DNA from: an uncultured Alphaproteobacteria bacterium
GTDB lineage: Bacteria; Pseudomonadota; Alphaproteobacteria; RUG11792
DNA length: 23,084 nucleotides
NCBI GenBank assembly: GCA_958448685.1
Contig: CAUDEV010000011.1
Location: forward strand, 1 to 23,084
Reading direction: 5' to 3'
Shown: in pieces, positions 7,006-15,134 of the stretch
Numbering within the stretch: the stretch's first letter is position 1
Layout of the letters: each line of letters begins with the position of its first letter
Made by a program: the position numbers and the translations under genes
The notes under the pieces: model-generated
Databases searched by the model: none
Seen by the model: only the letters and a program-made list of their open reading frames with translations
What the model was told of the DNA's origin: nothing

Positions 7006-8196
7006 ATGGCAAAAGAAAAGTTTGAAAGGTTGAAGCCTCATTGCAATATAGGCACTATTGGTCACGTTGACCACGGGAAAACCACATTGACAGCAGCTAT
7101 TACGTTTGTTTTATCAAAGTTAGGTAAGGCTGAAGCAAAGGCATATGATCAGATTGACGGAGCTCCTGAAGAAAAAGCCAGAGGTATTACTATTTCAACA
7201 GCTCACGTTGAATATGAAACAGATAAAAGACACTATGCTCACGTTGACTGTCCAGGACACGCTGACTATGTTAAAAACATGATCACTGGTGCGGCTCAAA
7301 TGGATGGGGCAATTTTGGTTGTTTCTGCAGCTGATGGTCCAAAACCACAAACAAGAGAACATGTTTTGTTAGCTCGTCAGGTTGGCGTTCCTGCTTTGGT
7401 TGTTTATCTTAATAAAATGGACTTGGTTGACGATCCTGAGCTCGTTGATTTAGTTGAAATGGAAGTTAGAGAATTGTTGAATTCTTATAATTTCCCAGGT
7501 GATGAAATTCCTATTATTAGAGGTTCTGCTTTAGTCGCTTTGGAATCTGGAGATAAGACGGTTGGTGAAGATTCTATTATGAAATTATTGGAAGCAATCG
7601 ATAGCTATATTCCGCAACCAGAAAGAGCTGTTGATAAACCATTCTTGCTTCCAATTGAAGATGTCTTCTCTATTTCAGGACGTGGAACAGTTGTTACAGG
7701 ACGTGTTGAAAGAGGAGTTATAAAGGTTGGAGAAGAAGTAGAAATTGTTGGAATTAAACCAACACAGAAAACAACAGTTACTGGTGTTGAAATGTTCAGA
7801 AAGCTTTTAGATCAAGGTGAAGCCGGAGATAACATTGGTGTTTTGTTACGTGGAACTAAGAGGGAAGAAGTTGAAAGAGGTCAAGTTTTAGCTGCTCCTG
7901 GAACGATTACTCCACACACAGAATTTGAAGCTGAAGTTTATGTCTTGACAAAAGAAGAAGGCGGACGTCATACTCCATTCTTTGCAAACTACAGACCTCA
8001 ATTCTATTTCAGAACGACGGACGTGACAGGGACTGTTACTTTGGCTGAAGGTGTTGAGATGGTAATGCCTGGTGACAATGTTAAGATTAAAGTTGAATTA
8101 ATTGCACCTATCGCTATGGAAGAAAATCTCAGATTTGCTATTCGTGAAGGTGGTAGAACTGTAGGTGCTGGTGTTGTTTCAAAGATAATAAAATAG
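7006..8196 (+). CDS. tuf: Elongation factor Tu
   Basis: EF-Tu carries aminoacyl-tRNA to the ribosomal A site as a GTP complex. The 396-residue protein has GHVDHGKTT (19-27), GITI in switch I, DCPGH (81-85, with catalytic H85) and NKMD (136-139), then intact domains II and III ending EGGRTVGAGVVSKIIK. One uncommon residue is K113 in ADGPKPQTREH, where most bacterial EF-Tu have Met. The 44-base gap from fusA is the widest inside the supercluster and is AT-rich; GGAG precedes the start. Only one tuf copy is visible here; a second elsewhere cannot be excluded. Confidence 0.98.
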   Translation: MAKEKFERLKPHCNIGTIGHVDHGKTTLTAAITFVLSKLGKAEAKAYDQIDGAPEEKARGITISTAHVEYETDKRHYAHVDCPGHADYVKNMITGAAQMDGAILVVSAADGPKPQTREHVLLARQVGVPALVVYLNKMDLVDDPELVDLVEMEVRELLNSYNFPGDEIPIIRGSALVALESGDKTVGEDSIMKLLEAIDSYIPQPERAVDKPFLLPIEDVFSISGRGTVVTGRVERGVIKVGEEVEIVGIKPTQKTTVTGVEMFRKLLDQGEAGDNIGVLLRGTKREEVERGQVLAAPGTITPHTEFEAEVYVLTKEEGGRHTPFFANYRPQFYFRTTDVTGTVTLAEGVEMVMPGDNVKIKVELIAPIAMEENLRFAIREGGRTVGAGVVSKIIK

Positions 8197-8224
8197 TTTG
8201 TTTTTAGAAAGAGGGATTTTTTAA

Positions 8225-8533
8225 ATGGATAGTCGTAGTATTCGAATCAGATTGAAGGCTTATGATCACAGATTGCTAGATCAATCAGTAAAAGAAATTG
8301 TCAGTGCTGCAAAAAGAACTGGTGCGGAAGTTGTAGGCCCAATCCCTCTTCCTATGCGTATAGAAAGATTTACGGTTAATCGCTCGCCTCATATAGATAA
8401 AGAATCTAGAGAGCAATTTGAGATGAGAACTCATAGAAGATTAATCGATATAAAAGATTGGTTGCCTCAAACAGTGGATGCTTTGATGAAGCTGGATTTG
8501 GCGGCTGGTGTTGATGTTGAAATAAAGTTATAG
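8225..8533 (+). CDS. rpsJ: Small ribosomal subunit protein uS10
   Basis: S10 is part of the 30S head and, as NusE, joins antitermination and NusG-linked transcription-translation coupling. The 102-residue protein shows IRIRLKAYDHRLLDQSV, GPIPLPMRIERFTV, SPHIDKESREQFEMRTHRR and the terminal LDLAAGVDVEIKL. It begins the S10 cluster only 28 bases after tuf, with an AGAGGG ribosome site. There is no long leader before it, so the L4-responsive attenuator of the E. coli S10 operon is absent at this position. Confidence 0.98.
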   Translation: MDSRSIRIRLKAYDHRLLDQSVKEIVSAAKRTGAEVVGPIPLPMRIERFTVNRSPHIDKESREQFEMRTHRRLIDIKDWLPQTVDALMKLDLAAGVDVEIKL

Positions 8534-8547
8534 TTTAGAGGTTAGTT

Positions 8548-9186
8548 ATGAGAGTAGGGTTGATTGCCAAAAAGGTTGGTATGACTCAGTTGTTTAACGA
8601 CAATGGTGTGCAAGTTCCGGTTACTGTTTTGAAAATAGAACCGTGCACAGTTGTTTCTCTTAAGTTGAAAGATAAAGACGGTTATGATGCTGTTCAACTT
8701 GGAACTAAAGAGGATAAAGAAAAGCATATTAATAAACCGCAATTAGGGTATTTTAAAAAATTAGGAACGAAGTTTTTTAAAATTTTGAAGGAATTTAGAG
8801 TTACTGATCCTTCCGCTTATAATATTGGAGATGTTTTAGAAGCTGATCATTTTTCTGAAGGTCAATTTGTTGATGTTACAGGACTTACTAAAGGAAAAGG
8901 ATTTGCTGGAGCTATGAAAAGATATGGTTTTGGTGGATTGAGAGCAACTCATGGTGTTTCAATAACACATAGAGCTCATGGATCAACTGGTAATAGAACT
9001 GAGCCAGGGCGCGTTTTCAAAGGAAAGAGAATGGCAGGGCATCTTGGGAATGTGAAGTCAACAATATTGAATTTAAAAGTGCATTCTATTGACAAAGCAA
9101 AAGGTGTTATATTTATTCATGGAGCTGTTCCTGGAAGTAAGGATGGTATTGTTTTTATTCGCGATGCCGTGAAAAAATCCAATTAG
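8548..9186 (+). CDS. rplC: Large ribosomal subunit protein uL3
   Basis: L3 is an early 50S assembly protein whose loop reaches towards the peptidyl-transferase centre. The 212-residue protein starts with the typical MRVGLIAKKVGMTQ and contains TGLTKGKGFAGAMKRYGFGG (111-130). In the central loop GSTGNRTEPGRVFKGKRMAG (145-164) the residue aligning with E. coli Q150, the glutamine methylated by PrmB, appears to be T151. The gene lies 14 bases after rpsJ in the usual order. Confidence 0.98.
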   Translation: MRVGLIAKKVGMTQLFNDNGVQVPVTVLKIEPCTVVSLKLKDKDGYDAVQLGTKEDKEKHINKPQLGYFKKLGTKFFKILKEFRVTDPSAYNIGDVLEADHFSEGQFVDVTGLTKGKGFAGAMKRYGFGGLRATHGVSITHRAHGSTGNRTEPGRVFKGKRMAGHLGNVKSTILNLKVHSIDKAKGVIFIHGAVPGSKDGIVFIRDAVKKSN

Positions 9187-9201
9187 TATATAGGTAGATA
9201 T

Positions 9202-9816
9202 ATGAAGTTTAGTATTTTAAATAACGAAAATAAAGTTTCTGGAGAGCTTGAGCTTTCTGACTTAGTTTTCGGAGTGTTGCCGAGAAAGGACATTATAACA
9301 AGAGTCATATTATGGCAACTTGCAAAAAGAAGAGCTGGTTCTCATGACGTAAAAGGAAAATCGGATGTTCATGGAACGACGAAAAAATTTGTTCGTCAAA
9401 AAGGTTCCGGTGGCGCTCGTCATGGATCAAAGAAAGCTGTTCAATTTAGAGGTGGTGGGGTTGTTTTTGGTCCAGTTTTAAGAGATCATGGATATAGCTT
9501 GCAAAAGAAAGTCAGGAAACTAGGGATGAGGATGGCCCTTTCTGAAAAGGTTAAAAATGGTAATTTACTTGTCGTTGATTCCTTAAAATCAGAAAACAGA
9601 TTAAAAACAAAAGATTTCTTAGCAAGATTTGAAAATGATAAATCTACATTGTTTATTGATGTTGATTATGATGATAACATGTGTTATGCAATGTCAAATG
9701 TTGTTGGATTTGATTTTATTCCTCAAATAGGAGCAAATGTTTATGATATTATGAGAAAAGATAGACTTATTGTTTCTGTTGATGCAATAAAAGCTCTTGA
9801 AGGGAGGTTGTTATGA
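9202..9816 (+). CDS. rplD: Large ribosomal subunit protein uL4
   Basis: L4 binds 23S rRNA domain I and its extended loop forms part of the exit-tunnel constriction with L22. The 204-residue protein contains the loop signature RQKGSGGARHGSKKAVQFRG (about 70-89) followed by GGVVFGP. In E. coli L4 also represses its own operon through a leader, which is not present here. Its TGA overlaps the rplW ATG by four bases (9813-9816), so the two are translationally coupled. Confidence 0.97.
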   Translation: MKFSILNNENKVSGELELSDLVFGVLPRKDIITRVILWQLAKRRAGSHDVKGKSDVHGTTKKFVRQKGSGGARHGSKKAVQFRGGGVVFGPVLRDHGYSLQKKVRKLGMRMALSEKVKNGNLLVVDSLKSENRLKTKDFLARFENDKSTLFIDVDYDDNMCYAMSNVVGFDFIPQIGANVYDIMRKDRLIVSVDAIKALEGRLL

Positions 9817-10124
9817 GTGATAAAATAAAAGCGACAGCAAAAGATTTTGATATAATCAAATATCCACTTATGACAGAGAAATCTACAATGATTCTTGAAA
9901 AATCAAATGGATATGTGTTTATTGTTGAAAAAACTGCGACAAAATCTGATATAAAAAGTGCTGTTGAAAAGATATTTAATGTGAAAGTTCTTTCGGTTAA
10001 TACTATTGTTAATAAAGGAAAGAATAAAACATTTAGAGGAATTCCTGGAAAACGTTCAGATTTTAAAAAGGCAATAGTTAGATTAGAGTCTGGGAATAAA
10101 ATAGAATTAGGTGTCGGAGTATAA
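9813..10124 (+). CDS. rplW: Large ribosomal subunit protein uL23
   Basis: L23 sits at the tunnel exit and is the docking site for trigger factor and SRP. The 103-residue protein contains IIKYPLMTEKSTMI near the N-terminus, NVKVLSVNTIVNKGKNKTFRG in the centre, and a basic segment before the C-terminus. It overlaps rplD by four bases and precedes rplB by only four bases. Confidence 0.97.
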   Translation: MSDKIKATAKDFDIIKYPLMTEKSTMILEKSNGYVFIVEKTATKSDIKSAVEKIFNVKVLSVNTIVNKGKNKTFRGIPGKRSDFKKAIVRLESGNKIELGVGV

Positions 10125-10128
10125 AATT

Positions 10129-10950
10129 ATGGCTTTAAAACAATATAAATCAGTTACTACTTCACAAAGACAACTAGTTAACATAGATAGATCAGATTTA
10201 TGGAAAGGTGCTCCTTTAAAGAAGTTAACGAAAAATAAATTAGATCGCGCTGGAAGAAATAATCATGGCCATATTACAGTATGGAATAGAGGAGGCGGTC
10301 ATAAACAGCGTTATAGGATTATAGATTTTTTGCGAGATAAAAAGGATATAGAAGCAACGGTTGAAAGAATAGAATATGATCCAAATCGTAGTTCTTTTAT
10401 AGCTTTAGTAAAATATTCTGATGGTGAATATAGATATATAGTAGCTCCACAAAAGTTAAAAGTTGGTAATACTATTATATCTTCTGATAAAGCGGATGTT
10501 AGACCTGGTAATTGTATGCTATTGAAGAATATTCCTGTTGGTACTGTTGTTCATAACATTGAATTAAAAGTTGGAAAAGGCGGGCAATTAGCACGTTCTG
10601 CAGGATCTTCTGTGCAGGTTGTGGGAAGAGATGGAGTTTATGTAATATTGAGGCTACCTTCTGGGGAACAACGTTTAGTTAGCGGGCAATGTATGGCTAC
10701 TGTTGGCGTTGTTTCAAATCCTGATCATCAAAATAGAAGTTATGGAAAAGCAGGAAGAAATCGTTGGCTTGGGAAACGTCCTTGTGTGAGAGGTGTTGCT
10801 ATGAACCCTGTTGATCACCCGCATGGAGGTGGTGAAGGAAAGACTTCAGGGGGACGTCATCCTGTTACTCCGTGGGGTATTTCTACAAAAGGTAAAAAAA
10901 CTCGTAGAAATAAACGTACAAATCAGTATATAATATCAAAGCGTAAGTAA
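10129..10950 (+). CDS. rplB: Large ribosomal subunit protein uL2
   Basis: L2 is required for subunit association and peptidyl-transferase centre assembly. The protein has 273 residues. The universally conserved MNPVDHPHGGGEGKTSGGRH (225-244) is intact, with H230 corresponding to E. coli H229. The frame is open back to a GTG at 10111 inside rplW, but CGGAG at 10115-10119 is well placed 9 bases before the ATG at 10129, and starting there gives the normal N-terminus MALKQYKSVTTSQRQ. Confidence 0.98.
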   Translation: MALKQYKSVTTSQRQLVNIDRSDLWKGAPLKKLTKNKLDRAGRNNHGHITVWNRGGGHKQRYRIIDFLRDKKDIEATVERIEYDPNRSSFIALVKYSDGEYRYIVAPQKLKVGNTIISSDKADVRPGNCMLLKNIPVGTVVHNIELKVGKGGQLARSAGSSVQVVGRDGVYVILRLPSGEQRLVSGQCMATVGVVSNPDHQNRSYGKAGRNRWLGKRPCVRGVAMNPVDHPHGGGEGKTSGGRHPVTPWGISTKGKKTRRNKRTNQYIISKRK

Positions 10951-10962
10951 GGAGAATTTAAA

Positions 10963-11238
10963 GTGCCAAGATCTGTTTGGAAAGGACCGTTTTTCGATCG
11001 TTATTTGTTAAAGAAAGCTGAGGTTGTGAAAGCTTCTGGGCGATCTGATGTTATTAAAACGTGGTCTAGACGTTCAACAATATTGCCTCAATTCGTTGGT
11101 TTAACATTTGGGGTTCATAATGGTAAGAAATTTATACCTGTTTCTGTTTCTGAAAATATGGTTGGACATAAATTTGGAGAATTTGCGCCGACACGTACTT
11201 ATTATGGTCATGGTGCTGATAAGAAAGCGAAGAGATAA
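10963..11238 (+). CDS. rpsS: Small ribosomal subunit protein uS19
   Basis: S19 is a 30S head protein that forms a complex with S13 and contacts the A-site finger region. The 91-residue product begins PRSVWKGPFFD after the initiator and contains the conserved IKTWSRRSTILPQFVGLTFG and GHKFGEFAPTRTY. The start codon is GTG, supported by a strong TAAGGAG at 10948-10954. It lies 12 bases after rplB and 2 bases before rplV. Confidence 0.98.
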   Translation: MPRSVWKGPFFDRYLLKKAEVVKASGRSDVIKTWSRRSTILPQFVGLTFGVHNGKKFIPVSVSENMVGHKFGEFAPTRTYYGHGADKKAKR

Positions 11239-11240
11239 TT

Positions 11241-11585
11241 ATGCAAAATAATTCAGCTAAAGCTATTTTAAGAAAAGTAAGAGTCAGTCCTCAGAAATTG
11301 AATATTGTAGCGTCAATGATTCGAGGAATGAATGCTCAGAAAGCATTAAGTGTTTTGATGTTTTCTAAAAAACGTATTGCAAACGATGTGAGAAAAACTT
11401 TGTTATCTGCGATTGCTAATGCAGAAAATAACAATGGTTTAAATTCAGATAATTTATTTGTTAAAGAAGCGCATGTTGGGTATAGTATAAAACTTCGCAG
11501 ATTTCATCCAAGGGGTCGCGGAAGAGGTGGCGTTGTAACAAAGCCTTTCAGTCATCTTACGATAGTTGTAGAAGAAAGAGTTTGA
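11241..11585 (+). CDS. rplV: Large ribosomal subunit protein uL22
   Basis: L22 binds all domains of 23S rRNA and its beta-hairpin lines the exit tunnel beside L4. The 114-residue protein shows KVRVSPQKLNIVASMIRG near the start, ALSVLMFSKKRIANDVRKTL in the middle and the tunnel hairpin KLRRFHPRGRGRGGVVTKP before SHLTIVVEE. Only two bases separate it from rpsS, so its ribosome site lies inside the rpsS coding end. Confidence 0.98.
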   Translation: MQNNSAKAILRKVRVSPQKLNIVASMIRGMNAQKALSVLMFSKKRIANDVRKTLLSAIANAENNNGLNSDNLFVKEAHVGYSIKLRRFHPRGRGRGGVVTKPFSHLTIVVEERV

Positions 11586-11592
11586 GGTAACA

Positions 11593-12249
11593 ATGGGACA
11601 GAAGGTAAATCCGGTTGGTTTAAGATTAGGAATATTAAGAACATGGGATTCCAGATGGTTTTCTGGAAAAGAGTATTCTGATTTATTATTAAAAGATATT
11701 CAAATTAGGAATTATATTCAAAAAAACTATAAATCCGCAGGAATAGCAAAAGTTGTTGTTGAAAGGCCTGCTAAGAAAGCTTGCGTTGAAATTTATGCAT
11801 CAAGACCCGGTGCATTAATTGGAAAAGGTGGAGCTGATTTAGAAAAATTAAAAGCAAAATTATCAAAGATTGCTGGAATGGATGTTGCTATCAATATAGC
11901 GAATGTTAGAAAGCCTGAATTAGATGCATACTTAATAGCTGAAGGTGTTGCTTTTCAGATTGAAAAACGAGTTTCTTATAGACGTGCTATGAAAAGAGCA
12001 ATGCAGTCTGCTATGAAATTAGGAGCTTTGGGAATTAGAGTCAATGTTTCTGGACGTTTAAATGGTGCTGAAATTGCGAGAACTGAGTGGTATAGAGAGG
12101 GACGAGTTCCTCTTCACACATTGCGTTCTGATGTCGATTTTAGTATTGGTGTTGCAAAAACTACTTATGGTACATGTGGAATAAAAGTCTGGATATATAA
12201 AGGCGATTATGAAGTTGGAGATGTGTTCTCCAGAGATAAAAAATTATAA
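11593..12249 (+). CDS. rpsC: Small ribosomal subunit protein uS3
   Basis: S3 lies at the mRNA entry channel and takes part in the ribosomal helicase with S4 and S5. The 218-residue protein starts with MGQKVNPVGLRLGI, carries a KH RNA-binding domain with the GxxG loop IGKGG (76-80), and has the basic helix SYRRAMKRAMQSAMKLGALG that contributes helicase-region arginines. It ends KGDYEVGDVFSRDKKL without a long C-terminal tail. Confidence 0.98.
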   Translation: MGQKVNPVGLRLGILRTWDSRWFSGKEYSDLLLKDIQIRNYIQKNYKSAGIAKVVVERPAKKACVEIYASRPGALIGKGGADLEKLKAKLSKIAGMDVAINIANVRKPELDAYLIAEGVAFQIEKRVSYRRAMKRAMQSAMKLGALGIRVNVSGRLNGAEIARTEWYREGRVPLHTLRSDVDFSIGVAKTTYGTCGIKVWIYKGDYEVGDVFSRDKKL

Positions 12250-12263
12250 TGGGATTTTGAAAA

Positions 12264-12674
12264 ATGTTGTCTCCAAAAAGAACGAAATTTAGAAAAGCCT
12301 TTAAAGGCAAAATAAAAGGAACAGCTTCGCTTGGTGCAGAAGTGAGTTTTGGTAGTTTTGGTTTAAAAGCTATTGAACCTGCAAGAATTACAGCAAGACA
12401 AATAGAGTCTGCGAGAAGAGCAATTTCTCGTTGCGTGAAAAGAACAGGAAGAATGTGGATAAGAATTTTCCCAGATGTACCTGTTTCAAAAAAGCCGGCA
12501 GAAGTACGTATGGGAAGTGGAAAAGGATCTCCTGAATATTGGGCTTGTAGAGTGAAGCCTGGAAGAGTGATGTTTGAACTTGATGGTGTTTCTGAGGATA
12601 TTGCAAAAGCTGCTTTTGAATTGGCTGCTTCCAAACTTCCTATTCACACAAAGTTTATTAAAAGAGTTGTATAA
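12264..12674 (+). CDS. rplP: Large ribosomal subunit protein uL16
   Basis: L16 organises the A-site tRNA pocket of the 50S subunit. The 136-residue length matches the bacterial norm. The sequence has MLSPKRTKFRKAFKGKIKG at the N-terminus, the ARQIESARRAISRCVKRTG RNA-binding segment, RIFPDVPVSKKPAEVRMGSG (with the conserved arginine region hydroxylated by YcfD in E. coli) and GSPEYWACRVKPGRVMFE. A 157-residue reading frame on the other strand overlaps its start and is not considered real. Confidence 0.98.
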   Translation: MLSPKRTKFRKAFKGKIKGTASLGAEVSFGSFGLKAIEPARITARQIESARRAISRCVKRTGRMWIRIFPDVPVSKKPAEVRMGSGKGSPEYWACRVKPGRVMFELDGVSEDIAKAAFELAASKLPIHTKFIKRVV

Positions 12675-12688
12675 TTAATAGGTTTAGT

Positions 12689-12883
12689 ATGAAATTTAGT
12701 GATTTATTAATGAAAGACGCAAAAGAACTTCATCAAATGTGTATTGATTTAAAAAAAGAGCATTTGAATTTGAGAATGTTGTCAAAAACAACTCAGGATG
12801 TGAAGACTGCGGCTATTAGAGTTTGTAAGAAAAATATAGCGAGGATAAAAACTCGTTTAACTCAATTAGAAAATAAGAAATAG
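12689..12883 (+). CDS. rpmC: Large ribosomal subunit protein uL29
   Basis: L29 is a small two-helix protein next to L23 at the tunnel exit. The 64-residue product has the family pattern MKFSDLLMKDAKELHQMC, then an LRMLSKTTQDVKTAAIRVCK stretch, and a helix ending LTQLENKK. It sits 14 bases after rplP and 11 before rpsQ, in the standard order. Confidence 0.95.
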   Translation: MKFSDLLMKDAKELHQMCIDLKKEHLNLRMLSKTTQDVKTAAIRVCKKNIARIKTRLTQLENKK

Positions 12884-12894
12884 GAGAAAAAGAA

Positions 12895-13140
12895 ATGCCT
12901 CGTCGGATATTACAGGGTGTTGTTGTCAGTGACAAATGTGATAAAACCGTTCTCGTTAAAGTTGAAGAGCGAGTTATGCACCCTATTTATAAGAAATATG
13001 TAAAATTGCATAAAAAATATGCAGCCCATGATGAAAGTAATTCTTTCAAGATAGGTGATATAGTTAAGATTATAGAATCTAAGCCTATTTCAAAAACAAA
13101 AAAATGGGTTATACAATCTAAAATAGAAATGGAGGCCTAA
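12895..13140 (+). CDS. rpsQ: Small ribosomal subunit protein uS17
   Basis: S17 is an OB-fold primary 16S rRNA binder in the 30S body. The 81-residue protein contains the signature GVVVSDKCDKTVLVKVEERV, then HPIYKKYVKLHKKYAAHDES and GDIVKIIESKPISKTKKW. AGGAG precedes the ATG. It closes the S10 cluster; rplN follows after only two bases, so the S10 and spc clusters are effectively joined. Confidence 0.97.
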   Translation: MPRRILQGVVVSDKCDKTVLVKVEERVMHPIYKKYVKLHKKYAAHDESNSFKIGDIVKIIESKPISKTKKWVIQSKIEMEA

Positions 13141-13142
13141 CT

Positions 13143-13511
13143 ATGATTCAGACAGAAACACGTATGTCTGTGGCAGATAATTCTGGAGCCAAAGAAGTTT
13201 TGTGTATAAAAGTTTTAGGTGGTTCGAAACGCAGATATGCTTCGGTTGGAGATGTTATTGTTGTAACAATTAAAGATGCAATTCCAAGAGGAAAAGTGAA
13301 GAAAGGAGATGTGCATAAAGCTGTTATAGTCAGGACAAAACAACCGATAAGAAGAGCGGATGGAATGCAAATTTCGTTTGACAGAAATGCTGTTGTTTTG
13401 ATTGATAAACAAGGAGAACCTATTGGAAGCCGTATATTTGGCCCTGTCACTAGAGAATTAAGAGGGGCAGGATATATGAAAATTATTTCGTTAGCACCGG
13501 AGGTATTATAA
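13143..13511 (+). CDS. rplN: Large ribosomal subunit protein uL14
   Basis: L14 sits at the subunit interface, contacts 16S helix 14 and is the binding site of the silencing factor RsfS. The 122-residue protein has MIQTETRMSVADNSGAKEVL, VKKGDVHKAVIVRTKQPIRR, FDRNAVVLIDKQGEPIGSRI and a C-terminus ending KIISLAPEVL, all family hallmarks at normal length. It is the first gene of the spc cluster, with no separate promoter visible. Confidence 0.98.
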   Translation: MIQTETRMSVADNSGAKEVLCIKVLGGSKRRYASVGDVIVVTIKDAIPRGKVKKGDVHKAVIVRTKQPIRRADGMQISFDRNAVVLIDKQGEPIGSRIFGPVTRELRGAGYMKIISLAPEVL

Positions 13512-13513
13512 TT

Positions 13514-13834
13514 ATGACTCAACCAAAATTTAAAATAAAAAAAGGTGATGTTGTTTTTGTTACAACAGGTCGCGATAAAGGAAAAAGAGGAACAGTAAAG
13601 AAGGTTTTTCTTGACAAAGCTCAAATTATAGTAGAAAATATAAACGTAGTGATTAGAAATGTAAAACCTGATTACAGAAACCCACAAGGTTCTTTTAAGA
13701 AGGAATTACCTATAAGTATTTCTAATGTATCATTGATTGATCCATCTACAGATAAACCAGCAAAAGTTGGATATAAGTTAGATGATGCAGGTAAAAAGGT
13801 GCGTTACTTTAAAAAGAGTGGGGCTGTTTTGTAA
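13514..13834 (+). CDS. rplX: Large ribosomal subunit protein uL24
   Basis: L24 is one of the two assembly-initiator proteins of the 50S subunit. Its KOW motif is visible as KKGDVVFVTTGRDKGKRGTV (9-28), followed by VENINVVIRNVKP and the downstream ELPISISNVSLIDP and KVGYKLDDAGKKVRY. The length of 106 residues is normal. It is two bases from rplN. Confidence 0.98.
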   Translation: MTQPKFKIKKGDVVFVTTGRDKGKRGTVKKVFLDKAQIIVENINVVIRNVKPDYRNPQGSFKKELPISISNVSLIDPSTDKPAKVGYKLDDAGKKVRYFKKSGAVL

Positions 13835-13845
13835 GGTATATTGAT

Positions 13846-14385
13846 ATGAGTTATTCTAAAGATAAGTATTTTTCTGAGATAAGAGGTTTTTTAAAAAAAG
13901 AACTCAATATTGTAAATGAGTTTATGGTTCCAAAATTAGAGAAGATAGTTTTAAATTGCTCGTCTTCGGATGCCGCTCATGATGGAAAGGCTTTGCAAGC
14001 TATAGTTGATGAATTAGCATTGATTTCAGGTCAAAAACCTGTTATAACTAAGGCTAAAAAATCAATTGCTGGTTTTAAGTTGAGAGAAGGAGCAAGTCTT
14101 GGAGCAAAAGTTACTTTGCGTAAAGAAAAGATGTATGAATTCTTGGATAGGCTTATTTATATAGCTTTGCCTAAGGTGAGAGACTTTAGAGGCCTTTCTG
14201 CAAAAGGATTTGATGGTAATGGAAATTTCTCAATGGGAATAAGGGAACAAATAGTTTTTCCTGAAATAAATTATGATAAAATAGATAAAGTCAGAGGATT
14301 TGATATAACTGTTTGTACTACAGCGAGGGATGATAAATCTGCTTTGGCTTTGCTTAAAGCGTTTAAATTCCCGTTTAATAGTTGA
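13846..14385 (+). CDS. rplE: Large ribosomal subunit protein uL5
   Basis: L5 binds 5S rRNA in the central protuberance and forms bridge B1b with S13. The 179-residue protein has VPKLEKIVLNCSS, SGQKPVITKAKKSIAGFKLR, GAKVTLRKEKMYEFLDRLI, RDFRGLSAKGFDGNGNFSMG and the closing FDITVCTTA segment. In E. coli the S8 repressor site of the spc operon lies at the rplX-rplE junction; here the gap is 11 bases and I do not see an obvious copy of the S8 target. Confidence 0.98.
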   Translation: MSYSKDKYFSEIRGFLKKELNIVNEFMVPKLEKIVLNCSSSDAAHDGKALQAIVDELALISGQKPVITKAKKSIAGFKLREGASLGAKVTLRKEKMYEFLDRLIYIALPKVRDFRGLSAKGFDGNGNFSMGIREQIVFPEINYDKIDKVRGFDITVCTTARDDKSALALLKAFKFPFNS

Positions 14386-14403
14386 TGTTTTGAAGGAATA
14401 AAT

Positions 14404-14709
14404 ATGGCAAAAAAAAGCTCTATTAATAACAATAACAAGCGAAAGGCTTTAGTTGTGAATAAAAAGGCAACAAGAGAAGCTTTAGTTGCTGTTATAAAGA
14501 ATAAAAATACTTCATTTGAGGATCGTATTGTTGCGGTTCATAGATTGGCGGAAATGCCAAGAAATTCTTCTCGAGTCAGAGTGAGAAATAGATGTGTATT
14601 GACCGGAAGATCCAGAGGTTTTTATAGAAAATTTGGTATGTCAAGAATAGCTTTGAGAGAACTTGCATCCGCGGGTTTTTTGCCTGGTGTAACGAAGGCT
14701 AGTTGGTAG
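14404..14709 (+). CDS. rpsN: Small ribosomal subunit protein uS14 (zinc-free form)
   Basis: S14 is a late-assembling 30S head protein. This is the 101-residue form without the CxxC zinc ribbon: the C-terminal region reads RNRCVLTGRSRGFYRKFGMS followed by RIALRELASAGFLPGVTKASW, with a lone cysteine. That form is usual in alphaproteobacteria. The N-terminus is asparagine- and lysine-rich (SSINNNNKRK), somewhat low in complexity. The stop lies 11 bases before the rpsH start. Confidence 0.97.
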   Translation: MAKKSSINNNNKRKALVVNKKATREALVAVIKNKNTSFEDRIVAVHRLAEMPRNSSRVRVRNRCVLTGRSRGFYRKFGMSRIALRELASAGFLPGVTKASW

Positions 14710-14720
14710 GAGTTTTAATA

Positions 14721-15122
14721 ATGAGTATTGTGGATTCTATTAGTGATTTAGTTACGAGAATCAGAAATGCCCAGATGGCATTTAAAAAGACTGTTGATTC
14801 TCCTATGTCTCGCACTCGTGAGGATTTGGTAAAAGTTCTTCTTAATGAAGGGTATATTCGAGGATATAATATTATTGAATGTGAAAAGACGAAACATAAG
14901 ATTCTTCGAATTGAATTGAAATATTTTGAAGGAAATCCTGTTATTTCTGAGATTAAGAGAATTTCCAAACCAGGAAGAAGAGTTTATTCTTCTATAAAAG
15001 ATTTGCCTTTTGTCAAAAATGGATTAGGTATTAACATTCTTTCTACTGACAGAGGAATAATGTCTGATACTGAAGCAAGGAAGCAATCCATTGGTGGCGA
15101 AATAATTTGTTCTGTTTTCTAG
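14721..15122 (+). CDS. rpsH: Small ribosomal subunit protein uS8
   Basis: S8 binds the central domain of 16S rRNA and in enterobacteria represses the spc operon. The protein has 133 residues, with SISDLVTRIRNAQMA at the N-terminus, SRTREDLVKVLLNEGYI, RISKPGRRVYSS and a C-terminus STDRGIMSDTEARKQSIGGE followed by IICSVF. A TTG at 14703 in the same frame would overlap rpsN, but TAGGAG at 14707-14712 and the family N-terminus MSIVDSI support the ATG at 14721. Confidence 0.98.
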   Translation: MSIVDSISDLVTRIRNAQMAFKKTVDSPMSRTREDLVKVLLNEGYIRGYNIIECEKTKHKILRIELKYFEGNPVISEIKRISKPGRRVYSSIKDLPFVKNGLGINILSTDRGIMSDTEARKQSIGGEIICSVF

Positions 15123-15134
15123 GTGGTGTGATTT

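Noticed and set aside
12161..12634. A 157-codon open frame on the minus strand, opposite rpsC and rplP
   Set aside because: It overlaps the conserved coding of rpsC and rplP, has no recognisable motif and no ribosome site of note.
13148..13687. A 179-codon open frame on the minus strand, opposite rplN and rplX
   Set aside because: It lies wholly over two clearly conserved ribosomal genes, has no plausible domain, and reads as the mirror of AT-rich coding sequence.
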